A stretch of DNA of 64,000 nt. It comes from Hyphomicrobiaceae bacterium. GTDB lineage: Bacteria > Pseudomonadota > Alphaproteobacteria > Rhizobiales > Hyphomicrobiaceae. Made by a program: the position numbers and the translations under genes. Positions within the stretch are counted from its first letter, which is position 1, and each line of letters starts with the position of its first letter. This document shows, in pieces, positions 8,970 to 16,636 of this stretch. The stretch spans positions 1 through 64,000 of the forward strand of contig JAEUMD010000017.1 in the NCBI GenBank assembly GCA_016793635.1, written 5' to 3'. The notes below the pieces were generated by a model. It worked only from the letters and a program-made list of their open reading frames with translations, was not told the origin of the DNA and did not search any database.

Positions 8970-9884
8970 CTACTCGGGTAGCGGTAAGAACTCCGGGTCG
9001 CCCGGCACCGCATCGAAACGTCCCGCCGTCCAATCCGCCTTGGCGGCGCGAATACGCTCGGACGACGACGAGACGAAATTCCACCAGATGTGGCGCGGCC
9101 CGTCCATCGGTTCGCCGCCGATCAGCGCCAGGCGCGCATTCGATAGAGCCATCACCGAGATACGATCACCGGGCTTGAACACCAGTAGCCGTCCCGCCCC
9201 GAACGTATCGCCTGCAATGTCGACCTCGCCCGAAATTATGTAGATCGCGCGCTCGTCGTAATCGGGGTCGAGCGGCAGTATAGCGCCGGGTGCCAGCACC
9301 GCCTCTGCGTAGAAGCTCGGATGCGGAAACGCCGCCGGCGAGGTTGCGCCGTAGAGTGACCCCATGATGACGCTGACACGCTTGCCCTCGCCCACGATAC
9401 GCGGCAGCTCCGAGCGCGCGTGGTGCATGAAGGTCGGCGCGCCGTCCTCGTACGAGGCCGGCAACGCCGCCCAGAGTTGCAATCCGAACAGCCGTGCGCC
9501 GTTCTGACGTTCGCCCTCCGGCGTGCGCTCGGAGTGAACGATGCCCCGGCCAGCTGTCATCAGGTTGAGTTCGCCCGGCCGGATCGGCTGCTGGGTGCCG
9601 AGGCTGTCCCGATGCATGATTTCGCCATCGAAGAGATAGGTGACGGTAGCGAGTCCGATGTGGGGGTGCGGCCGGACGTCGATGCCCTGGCCGAGCAGGA
9701 ATTCGGCGGGACCGATCTGGTCGAAAAATATGAACGGGCCAACCATCTGGCGGCCCGCGGCGGGCAGCGCCCGGCGCACCGTAAAACCGCCGAGGTCACG
9801 CGCGCGCGGCACGATCACTTGCTCGATGGCGTCACAGGCGTGGGTATCACCCGGGCGGGGGTCATCGTCTGGCATCCAACTCAT
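8970..9884 (-). CDS. Pirin family protein
   Basis: Bicupin of the pirin family, 304 residues. The metal-binding residues of the N-terminal cupin are all present: His73 and His75 in RPHPHIGL, His117 and Glu119 in GRGIVHSE. Some pirins are quercetin 2,3-dioxygenases and others act on redox or transcription partners; sequence alone does not decide. The start MSWMPDDDPRPGD gives a slightly long N-terminus. It is convergent with the rhodanese gene and has no obvious operon partner. Confidence 0.9.
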   Translation of the reverse strand: MSWMPDDDPRPGDTHACDAIEQVIVPRARDLGGFTVRRALPAAGRQMVGPFIFFDQIGPAEFLLGQGIDVRPHPHIGLATVTYLFDGEIMHRDSLGTQQPIRPGELNLMTAGRGIVHSERTPEGERQNGARLFGLQLWAALPASYEDGAPTFMHHARSELPRIVGEGKRVSVIMGSLYGATSPAAFPHPSFYAEAVLAPGAILPLDPDYDERAIYIISGEVDIAGDTFGAGRLLVFKPGDRISVMALSNARLALIGGEPMDGPRHIWWNFVSSSSERIRAAKADWTAGRFDAVPGDPEFLPLPE

Positions 9885-10067
9885 GCGTCGTTGTTACGCG
9901 CTGTCAGCTCCCGACACCATACATTCACGCATCAACATCCTGTCTCATCGCGGGCGATCGCACGGATAGCCACCGGCGGACCGCCATCTTCGGCTACGAG
10001 CCGCCGATCCGGCCCGGAAACGCTTTTTGGCGTCCCACGGACCGGATCTGCTCGTATCGCGGGGGCC

Positions 10068-10256
10068 TCACCGGTCGCGAACGACGTCGCGGATGGCGAC
10101 GTCGTGATACCAACCGCTACCGTATTCGACGCGCGGCTGATCGGGGCGTCCGGCACGGGTAGGCGCGACCACGCCATGCCCGCCACGGGTGCCCGAACGG
10201 GCGCGCCCGGGGAACGGGATGACCTCGGCGGTCTGACGTTCCGACTTGCTGTCCAT
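10068..10256 (-). CDS. gstI: GstI-like small protein (DUF2735), putative glutamine synthetase II translational inhibitor
   Basis: A 62-residue protein, MDSKSERQTAEVIPFPGRAR, with a conserved C-terminal half containing YGSGWYHDVAI. This matches the DUF2735 pattern. In Rhizobium leguminosarum the small gene gstI lies next to and divergent from glnII, and its product blocks GlnII translation; the same arrangement is seen here. The start has a strong ribosome site, GAGGAGG, 7 nt before the ATG. Function by homology plus position; no experimental support in this organism. Confidence 0.8.
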   Translation of the reverse strand: MDSKSERQTAEVIPFPGRARSGTRGGHGVVAPTRAGRPDQPRVEYGSGWYHDVAIRDVVRDR

Positions 10257-10699
10257 TGCTGGTCCTCCTCGTGGGAATCGGCTTCGGGTCCTATTTTAAG
10301 TGGCGCGAAAGACCCGATTTGCAAGCGCATTGTGCAGAATACCAAATTTAAGTCGGCGTTTGCTCAAAAAATAGACGTGCTTCATTTTGCGTCTTTGGCT
10401 AGGCTGCCCCAACTCGAATTTGCCCCGGCAAGACCCGGGCGCAGGGCAGTAATAGGGTGCGGCTTGGAATGACGACGTCCAAATCGATATGGACATTGTT
10501 TGTCGAAGGATTGAAGGCAACTCGCCTCACTCCCGCCTCGGAAGAAATGTCCGAGAGCGCCACAGCCACCGAAAATATACCGCCAATCGAGATAGCGATC
10601 GCGACACCCTCCGTAGCCGCCAACGAAATGACGGCCGCGATTATCGCACCCCAATCCGAAACTCCCGAGAATATCGCGTCAACCCTTGAGAGATCCGAA
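10257..10699. other. gstI-glnII divergent intergenic region / glnII leader
   Basis: 443 bp between divergent starts. It is richer in A/T than its surroundings. I looked for sigma-54 (-24 GG / -12 GC) elements on both strands and found no good match. From GTG 10457 to the glnII ATG the frame is open and in phase with glnII for 81 codons, with a low-complexity composition, so the leader is either a long 5' UTR or an N-terminal extension. The 5' UTR is the expected target region of GstI-type control. Confidence 0.5.
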
Positions 10700-11746
10700 A
10701 TGACGAAATTCAAGCTCGAGTACATCTGGCTGGACGGTTACACACCAACGCCGAATCTGCGCGGAAAAACCCAAATCAAGGAATTCTACGAGTTCCCCAC
10801 CCTCGAACAGCTTCCGCTGTGGGGCTTCGACGGCAGCTCGACGATGCAGGCCGAAGGTCACAGCTCGGACTGCGTGCTGAAGCCTGTCGCGGTCTATCCC
10901 GACCCGGCGCGCACCAACGGCGCCCTCGTGATGTGCGAGGTCATGATGCCGGATGGTGTGACCCCTCACGCCTCCAACAAGCGCGCGACGATTCTTGACG
11001 ACTCTGGCGCTTGGTTCGGCTTCGAGCAGGAGTACTTCTTCTACAAGGACGGCCGTCCGTTGGGCTTCCCCGAGAACGGCTATCCCGCACCGCAGGGCCC
11101 GTATTACACGGGTGTCGGTTATAAGAACGTCGGTGACGTTGCCCGCAAGATCGTCGAGGAGCATCTCGATCTGTGCCTCGCGGCCGGCATCAACCACGAG
11201 GGCATCAACGCCGAAGTGGCGAAGGGCCAGTGGGAATTCCAGATTTTCGGCAAGGGCTCCAAGAAAGCGGCCGACGAGATGTGGATGGCCCGCTACCTGA
11301 TGCTGCGCCTCACCGAAAAATACGGCATCGATATCGAGTTCCATTGCAAACCGCTCGGCGATACCGATTGGAACGGTTCGGGCATGCATGCCAACTTCTC
11401 GACGACATATCTTCGCGAGACCGGCGGCAAGGATTATTTCGAGCGCCTGATGGCTGCATTCGAAAAGAATCTGCATGACCACATCGCGGTTTACGGTCCC
11501 GACAACCACCTGCGGCTCACCGGAAAACACGAAACTGCGCCGTGGAATAAATTCAGCTATGGCGTGGCCGACCGCGGCGCTTCCATTCGCGTACCGCATT
11601 CTTTCGTGAAGAATGGATATCGCGGTTATCTCGAGGATCGCCGTCCGAATTCGCAGGGCGACCCCTACCAGATCGCCTCGCAGATTCTGAAGACGATTTC
11701 GTCGGTCCCGTTCGCCGTCAGCGGTTCGTCCTCGGCCGCCGCCTGA
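10700..11746 (+). CDS. glnII: Glutamine synthetase type II (eukaryote-type)
   Basis: Ammonia assimilation: glutamate + NH3 + ATP to glutamine. The 348-residue protein begins MTKFKLEYIWLDGYTPTPN. The GS signatures are present: WGFDGSSTMQAEG, the ATP/metal loops WFGFEQEYFF, GQWEFQIFGKG and the NRGAS-equivalent DRGASIRVP. Size and motifs match GSII of rhizobia, not the ~470-residue GSI. The ATG at 10700 fits the family N-terminus, though only a weak GAGAGAT precedes it and the frame is open upstream. It is divergent from gstI, and a strong hairpin follows the stop. Confidence 0.96.
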   Translation: MTKFKLEYIWLDGYTPTPNLRGKTQIKEFYEFPTLEQLPLWGFDGSSTMQAEGHSSDCVLKPVAVYPDPARTNGALVMCEVMMPDGVTPHASNKRATILDDSGAWFGFEQEYFFYKDGRPLGFPENGYPAPQGPYYTGVGYKNVGDVARKIVEEHLDLCLAAGINHEGINAEVAKGQWEFQIFGKGSKKAADEMWMARYLMLRLTEKYGIDIEFHCKPLGDTDWNGSGMHANFSTTYLRETGGKDYFERLMAAFEKNLHDHIAVYGPDNHLRLTGKHETAPWNKFSYGVADRGASIRVPHSFVKNGYRGYLEDRRPNSQGDPYQIASQILKTISSVPFAVSGSSSAAA

Positions 11747-11816
11747 TATCGGGCTCTGAAAGGAATGCGCTCGTTATTGGCCCGCGCTCCCCAGCCTGGT
11801 GCGTAACAAGCGCTGC

Positions 11817-11850
11817 GCATCTGTGGCGGTATCAAAGCCGCCACAGATGC
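11817..11850 (+). terminator. Strong hairpin after glnII
   Basis: Perfect 13 bp inverted repeat GCATCTGTGGCGG / CCGCCACAGATGC with an 8-nt loop, 70 nt past the glnII stop. There is no T-run on either strand, so it may stabilise the mRNA end or work with Rho. Confidence 0.7.
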
Positions 11851-12246
11851 GACGAAAGAACTAGGCCCCGTGACCGTCAACTGGGCAACTTACCCCATCC
11901 GATTGAATTTCGGTCAGAATTGGGGGCGTGCCCCGCCTTCGCGCGTCCTCACGCGGCAGCACTTCCGCTCGGCACCGCGCCAGCTCGGGGCAACGCGCCC
12001 GATCTACACGATGCTATGCGCAACGTGGCTATTCGCAAATTGCCGGCATCCTGGGGCCTGATGCAGCTGGCGCAACTGAGCGAGCGCCGCCTCTCCGCGT
12101 GACCGGCTCTCCGAGTGACCGGGGCCAGCAAGCGGCCGGAGCAAACAAGCTGGAACGGAAGAACAGGGACGCAGGCGCGCCCGCCCGCGTCGCACGCTCG
12201 TGCCGTATTTCTCAGACGCCCAGGCCGCTCGCCGGAAATACGGGCC
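11851..12246. other. Noncoding stretch between convergent glnII and the MdoG-family gene
   Basis: About 400 bp. Several open frames of 60-145 codons exist on both strands but none has a ribosome site or a recognisable domain. No repeat or RNA gene seen. Confidence 0.5.
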
Positions 12247-13884
12247 TCACGGGAAATATTGGCCGAGCCACGTCTCGCTGAGCGCCTTGCCGCCATGGCT
12301 CAGGTAGGCGCGGATGTCGACCGGCTCGGTGCCGGAAGCGGCAATGTCGAACAGTGCCCGCCACCGCTCGCGCTGGTCCACCACAGGGTGCGTGTAGGCG
12401 TTGGACACCTCGCCCCGCGAAGCCGTGACGATCAGCTTCACGCCGTCCTCGCGGCCCAGCCCCTTGAACGCCTCACCCTGGAAATCGACCACGAACTTGC
12501 GCACGCCCTCGGGACGCTTGATGCCAGGGCGCCCGCCCATGCCTGAAAAGCTCGCGGTTGCGCGGCCGAGACCGTTCTCCAGCGGCACGTCGTCGAGCCA
12601 GGTCAGGCGATAGCTCCAGGCGCCGCTCTCCCCCGCCTTGAGCGACCGCGCCGGATTCCAATAGACGGCGATGTTGTCGTGGATCTCGTCGTCGGTGGGA
12701 ATCTCGAGAAGCTGCACGGCGCCCTCGCCCCAACCTTCGCCCGGCTCCACCCAGACGGACGCGCGGCGCTCGTAGAACACGCCGTCGTCGAGATAGCTGA
12801 CGAAATCGCGGTCGCGCTGCTGCAGGCCGAAGCCCTTGATGTCCTTGTCGACGAACGAGTTGGTGATGACGCGCGGCGGGTTGTTGAGTGGCCGCCAGAG
12901 CCGCTCGCCCGTGCCCGTGTGAATGGCGAGACCGTCGCTATCATGCACTTCCGGGCGCCAGTCGGCCGCCTGCTTGCGGCTGCCTTCGCCGTACCAGAAC
13001 ATGCTCGAGAACGGCGCGATGCCGAGCCGCTCGATGTCCTTGCGCGCATAGAGTTCCAGCGCGACATCCTGGGTTATCCGGTAGACGTCACGTTCGTCCG
13101 CCATGCGCTTTGTTGCGATACGATACGCCCCCGTGACACTCGGACTGTCGAGCAGTCCGAAGATGGTCAATGCCTGGCTGCCGTCGTCGGCCGCTTCGAG
13201 CCAATAGGAAGCGAAGCGCGGGAATTCCTCGGGCGTCGGCAGTCCTGTGTCGATGGCGAGGCCGCGCGCGGAGAGGCCGTATTGGTTGTAGGGGCCGGAT
13301 GTCCTGAAATACGAAGCACCGAGCGCCGCGTACCAATCGTTCACCAAGCTCGGCGACATGATGCGAAATCCGGAGAAACCGGCGTTGCCGGTGATGGCCC
13401 GGGCAGGATGCTCCTCCGGCATGTCGAACAGCGAAGTGTCATAGAGCACCTCGCGCGCGGTCCCGCCGGAGACGACGTGCATGCGCACGGGGTCTTGGAA
13501 ATATCGCCCGAGGTGGAAGAGCTGCACGGGGGTGCCGCCAATCGGAAGCGTCGCGGCGCTCTTGTAGCGGATCTGCTGGTAGGCGTCGTAATCGATCTTG
13601 TCGAGAATTTCAGAGTGAGGCGAGCGTCCCGGCACGTAGGCCTTGCCCGCGAGCTTCCGCGCCTCGGTTTTGAGAATTTCGAACGAGAACGGCTGCGCCG
13701 GCCCCATGGCGACCGTCACTTCTCTGTCCGCCGTGCCCTTCGTCTTGCCGGCGGCGACTGCCTCCATCGGAGCAAGCATTCCGACGCCGCGCCCAATCGT
13801 TGTTCCGAGAGTTGCAAGGGCTGCGTAACCGGTGATCCTGGCGGCACCTTCGAGCAGGTGGCGCCGCGTCAGCGCGAGCGGCAT
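12247..13884 (-). CDS. Periplasmic glucan biosynthesis protein, MdoG/OpgG-OpgD family, Tat-exported
   Basis: Family role: shaping the backbone of osmoregulated periplasmic beta-glucans. The 545-residue protein starts MPLALTRRHLLEGAARITGY, a twin-arginine signal (TRRHLLEG) followed by a hydrophobic stretch, so export is probably by Tat, as in OpgD rather than OpgG. The mature part has the family sequence with conserved stretches such as FGLLDSPSVTGAYRI, SSMFWYGEG and NNPPRVITNSF. The start at 13884 has AAGGAG about 11 nt upstream; the frame is open for a further 100 codons with no family resemblance. No mdoH (glucosyltransferase) is adjacent, so it works with a partner elsewhere or in a divergent role. 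Confidence 0.9.
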   Translation of the reverse strand: MPLALTRRHLLEGAARITGYAALATLGTTIGRGVGMLAPMEAVAAGKTKGTADREVTVAMGPAQPFSFEILKTEARKLAGKAYVPGRSPHSEILDKIDYDAYQQIRYKSAATLPIGGTPVQLFHLGRYFQDPVRMHVVSGGTAREVLYDTSLFDMPEEHPARAITGNAGFSGFRIMSPSLVNDWYAALGASYFRTSGPYNQYGLSARGLAIDTGLPTPEEFPRFASYWLEAADDGSQALTIFGLLDSPSVTGAYRIATKRMADERDVYRITQDVALELYARKDIERLGIAPFSSMFWYGEGSRKQAADWRPEVHDSDGLAIHTGTGERLWRPLNNPPRVITNSFVDKDIKGFGLQQRDRDFVSYLDDGVFYERRASVWVEPGEGWGEGAVQLLEIPTDDEIHDNIAVYWNPARSLKAGESGAWSYRLTWLDDVPLENGLGRATASFSGMGGRPGIKRPEGVRKFVVDFQGEAFKGLGREDGVKLIVTASRGEVSNAYTHPVVDQRERWRALFDIAASGTEPVDIRAYLSHGGKALSETWLGQYFP

Positions 13885-14059
13885 GGATTTGGAGGCTCCT
13901 TGGAAGATTGCAGGCGGCAGGGTGGCGCGCTGCGCGTGCAAGCGCAAGAGCTCGACGGAAGAGACGCAGGGTGCCGCGCCGGAGCTGGTGACAGCGGATT
14001 TGTACCGGATCAAGGCGAAAGCTCCGACAGCGGCGAGACGCCGCTTATTTAGAGCACGT

Positions 14060-14143
14060 CCGGCGCCTGCGCCGGCGGCCCTTGGACGCTGAGGTTTGGC
14101 TGTTTTAGACCGGCGCTCGCGCCGGCGGCCCTTGGCCGCTGAG
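14060..14143. repeat. Two direct copies of a 34 bp hairpin repeat
   Basis: Copy 1 at 14060-14093 and copy 2 at 14110-14143 share CCGGCG..CGCCGGCGGCCCTTGG.CGCTGAG with three differences. Each contains a CCGGCG / CGCCGG stem, so they resemble REP-type elements. Confidence 0.75.
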
Positions 14144-14193
14144 CCCGCTTCGCGGGCTGGAAGATGGGCGGGGTCGGACGTGGGGAGGTGGTG

Positions 14194-14296
14194 CACCGCT
14201 CCGATCGGCCGAGCTTATGGCGAGGCCGTGAATCGGTAGCGGAAACACCGCTCCGATCGGCCGAGCCTGTGGCGAGGCCGTGAATCGGCAGCGGAA
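14194..14296. repeat. Two tandem copies of a 51 bp imperfect palindrome
   Basis: Copies at 14194-14244 and 14246-14296 (period 52 bp) differ at only a few bases. Each unit can fold: CGCTCCGAT pairs with ATCGG-T-AGCG, and an inner CGGCC pairs with GGCCG. Located between two minus-strand genes, in the 441 bp gap upstream of the MdoG-family gene. Confidence 0.8.
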
Positions 14297-14325
14297 GACC
14301 ACTCTGCACAATAAGGCCCGAGTGC

Positions 14326-15639
14326 TTAGAGCCCGGAGAGATAGGCGAGGAGTGCGGCGCGGTCGCCCGACGCAAGCCGCGCATATCCACCTGATGCACG
14401 CTCGGCCTCGCCGCCGTGCCAGAGTATCGCTTCCTCGATCGTGCGCGCGCGCCCGTCGTGCAGCAATCCAGTGATCGCCCCGCCGTCGATCTCTTTGATG
14501 CGCTCGGAAAGCCCCCACAACGGCTGCGTACGCCACTCGCGCCCGGACGCGGAACCCTCTGGGCGGTCGTCGGCCAATTCCTCCCCCATGTCGTGCAACA
14601 GCAGGTCCGAGTGCAGCCGCACCTCGGGGCGAACCGGTTCGTGATCGCTACTGGCGCCAGCCTGAAAGCCTGGGCGATGACATGCGGTACAACCCAGGCC
14701 ACCGAAAAGCGCGCGTCCACGTTGCCTTTCCTCGTCCGCCCCTGCATCGGCCAAAGAAACCGGCGGCGGCAGCGACACGAGATAGGCGACGAGGAGAGCG
14801 ATTTCCTCCTCGCTGACCTCGGCGCCACCGCTCCCAGGCGTATCGCCATGAGGAGCCGACAGGCACTTCGACTGCGCCGCGGTGCAGTCGCCGGCGGGGC
14901 GTGGCAGGGCCGCCGAAGAGAGACCCATGTCCACCGACAGCGCCTCCGAAGTCTGCTGCGCGAGCGTCGCTACCGATGCTTTCCACCCGAACCGCGCCAG
15001 CACCGTTTGCCCCGTCGCCGGATCGGCTACTTCCCCCGCACGCCCCGAGATGCCGTCGCCATCGCGGTCGTCGGGATCGGCTCCCGCACGGATGTCGCTG
15101 TCCGCGATCGTGGCGATGAGCCCGACCCCGGCGAGCGGCGGGGGACGGCGCAGGGAGACGCGAGCATCGGCCGACAACGGGCCATAGGCCGGTTCGGCGA
15201 TAGCGGGGTGCGGCTTGCGCAACTCGACCGTCTGGCCATCGCCGAGAACGCGCGTCTCTGTCACGTAGGCGACCTCGAGCCGCCCCTCGGCCTCGATCCC
15301 GGGCACGGCCCGATCCTGGAGCTGGCGCCCGTAAACGGAGTCCGACAGGCGAAGCACCAGAGCAACCCTATCGCCACCGCTGTCGCCATGGCAGGCAAAG
15401 CAACTCGCCGCGTTGTAGAGGGGACCAAGACCGTCGATTCCCTCGGATACGTTCGGTGCCGGCTTCCAGCGCGCCTTGAAGATCGCCTCGCCGACATGCG
15501 CGCGCATCGCGTCGCCGGCTAACGAGACCGAAGCAAGGGCCAATCCGGCAAGGACGAAAGCTGCTCGGGCCGTCAGGCGCGGCGGCCGGGTTCGGCGCCC
15601 TTTTACCGAGGAAAGTGCTCCACTATCGACATGTCGCAT
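14326..15639 (-). CDS. Di-heme oxidoreductase family protein (DUF1111), exported c-type cytochrome
   Basis: A 437-residue exported protein. The N-terminus MRHVDSGALSSVKGRRTRPPR is basic, then a hydrophobic segment AAFVLAGLALASVSLAG serves as signal or anchor. Two heme c attachment motifs are visible: CFACH (80-84) and CTACH (317-321). The family is annotated as thiol oxidoreductase or di-heme cytochrome peroxidase-like; its substrate is not known. The start at 15639 has AGGG at a short spacing. The gene overlaps upstream frames of the divergent PAP2 gene only outside its own start. No cytochrome maturation genes are in the window. Confidence 0.87.
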   Translation of the reverse strand: MRHVDSGALSSVKGRRTRPPRLTARAAFVLAGLALASVSLAGDAMRAHVGEAIFKARWKPAPNVSEGIDGLGPLYNAASCFACHGDSGGDRVALVLRLSDSVYGRQLQDRAVPGIEAEGRLEVAYVTETRVLGDGQTVELRKPHPAIAEPAYGPLSADARVSLRRPPPLAGVGLIATIADSDIRAGADPDDRDGDGISGRAGEVADPATGQTVLARFGWKASVATLAQQTSEALSVDMGLSSAALPRPAGDCTAAQSKCLSAPHGDTPGSGGAEVSEEEIALLVAYLVSLPPPVSLADAGADEERQRGRALFGGLGCTACHRPGFQAGASSDHEPVRPEVRLHSDLLLHDMGEELADDRPEGSASGREWRTQPLWGLSERIKEIDGGAITGLLHDGRARTIEEAILWHGGEAERASGGYARLASGDRAALLAYLSGL

Positions 15640-15766
15640 GAACACCCTATCATCCGCCGCCGGCAGGGGGAGCGTCGGCCGCGGGCCGGACCACCGTGCG
15701 CGGACCGGCCCGGTCGGCGTGCCGCCCGTTCGACCTTTGCCATATGCAATTTCGGGAATCAAAGCC

Positions 15767-16492
15767 TTGGCGTCTCAACAGACCACCGAAGCGACCGCCG
15801 CCTCCAACGGCCGCAGTCCCGATGCCGCCGGCGTCGAGGCCTGGATTGTCGCGACGTGCCTCGGTTTCACCGCGTTGCTGATCGGGTGGATCATTGCAGC
15901 GCTCCTGGCCAAGGGCGGCCTCGTCGGCATCGACCAGATGATGGTCGGCAGCTACCCGCACCCCGGACCGGCCGAGAGCGCAACACCTGGACGACTGGAG
16001 AGCATTGCGCGGGACGTGACGGGCCTCGGGTCGAACACCATTCTGACACTCCTTACATTAGTCGCGACGATACTGCTCGGCCGGTACGGCCGCCCTGGCG
16101 CGGCCGCGTTCCTGGTTACCACCGCCATCTCGGGCTTCGTGCTGAACTCGCTGGCCAAGATGCTGTTCGAGCGGCCCCGGCCCGAACTCTCATCTGTCAC
16201 CGTCGCCGCTGAAACCTCGAGCTTCCCGAGCAGCCACGCCATGCTGTCTGCCGTCGTCTTTCTCGCCCTCGCCGTGGTCATCGCTCGCGAGATGAGCAAC
16301 CGCCCGGCGGCGATCGTCGTCATCGTTACCGCCATCACCGCGACCGTGCTGGTGGGGCTGACGCGCGTCTACCTCGGCATCCATTGGCCGAGCGACGTGC
16401 TGACGGGCTGGGTGCTCGGCAGCGCCTGGGTACTGCTCGCCATGCGGCTGACGCAAACGCCACGCCCGCCGGTTGATCGCCATGCCCGTTAG
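15767..16492 (+). CDS. PAP2-superfamily phosphatase, integral membrane
   Basis: Membrane lipid or isoprenoid phosphatase, 241 residues from the chosen start. The three PAP2 motifs are present: KMLFERPRP, PSSHAM and TRVYLGIHWPSD. Five to six hydrophobic segments surround them, with motifs 2 and 3 placed near the periplasmic face as in undecaprenyl pyrophosphate phosphatases and PgpB. The start is uncertain: TTG 15767 is the only initiator near the family N-terminus, while the open frame further upstream runs through the divergent cytochrome gene. Exact substrate unknown. Confidence 0.85.
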   Translation: MASQQTTEATAASNGRSPDAAGVEAWIVATCLGFTALLIGWIIAALLAKGGLVGIDQMMVGSYPHPGPAESATPGRLESIARDVTGLGSNTILTLLTLVATILLGRYGRPGAAAFLVTTAISGFVLNSLAKMLFERPRPELSSVTVAAETSSFPSSHAMLSAVVFLALAVVIAREMSNRPAAIVVIVTAITATVLVGLTRVYLGIHWPSDVLTGWVLGSAWVLLAMRLTQTPRPPVDRHAR

Positions 16493-16636
16493 CGAAAGCA
16501 TTCGAGACGCTTGGAACCGCGGGCTCTCCCCTGATAACGTTTGACGAAATTTCGTGCATGGCATCGATTCGCGGCCACCGGCCACGGGCGATACAGGGGA
16601 TGTCACCGGCCTTGCCGGCGGGAGGAACGGGTTCCG

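Noticed and set aside
10257-10699. Sigma-54 promoters for glnII/gstI
   Set aside because: Expected from nitrogen regulation, but I found no sequence with correctly spaced GG and GC elements on either strand.
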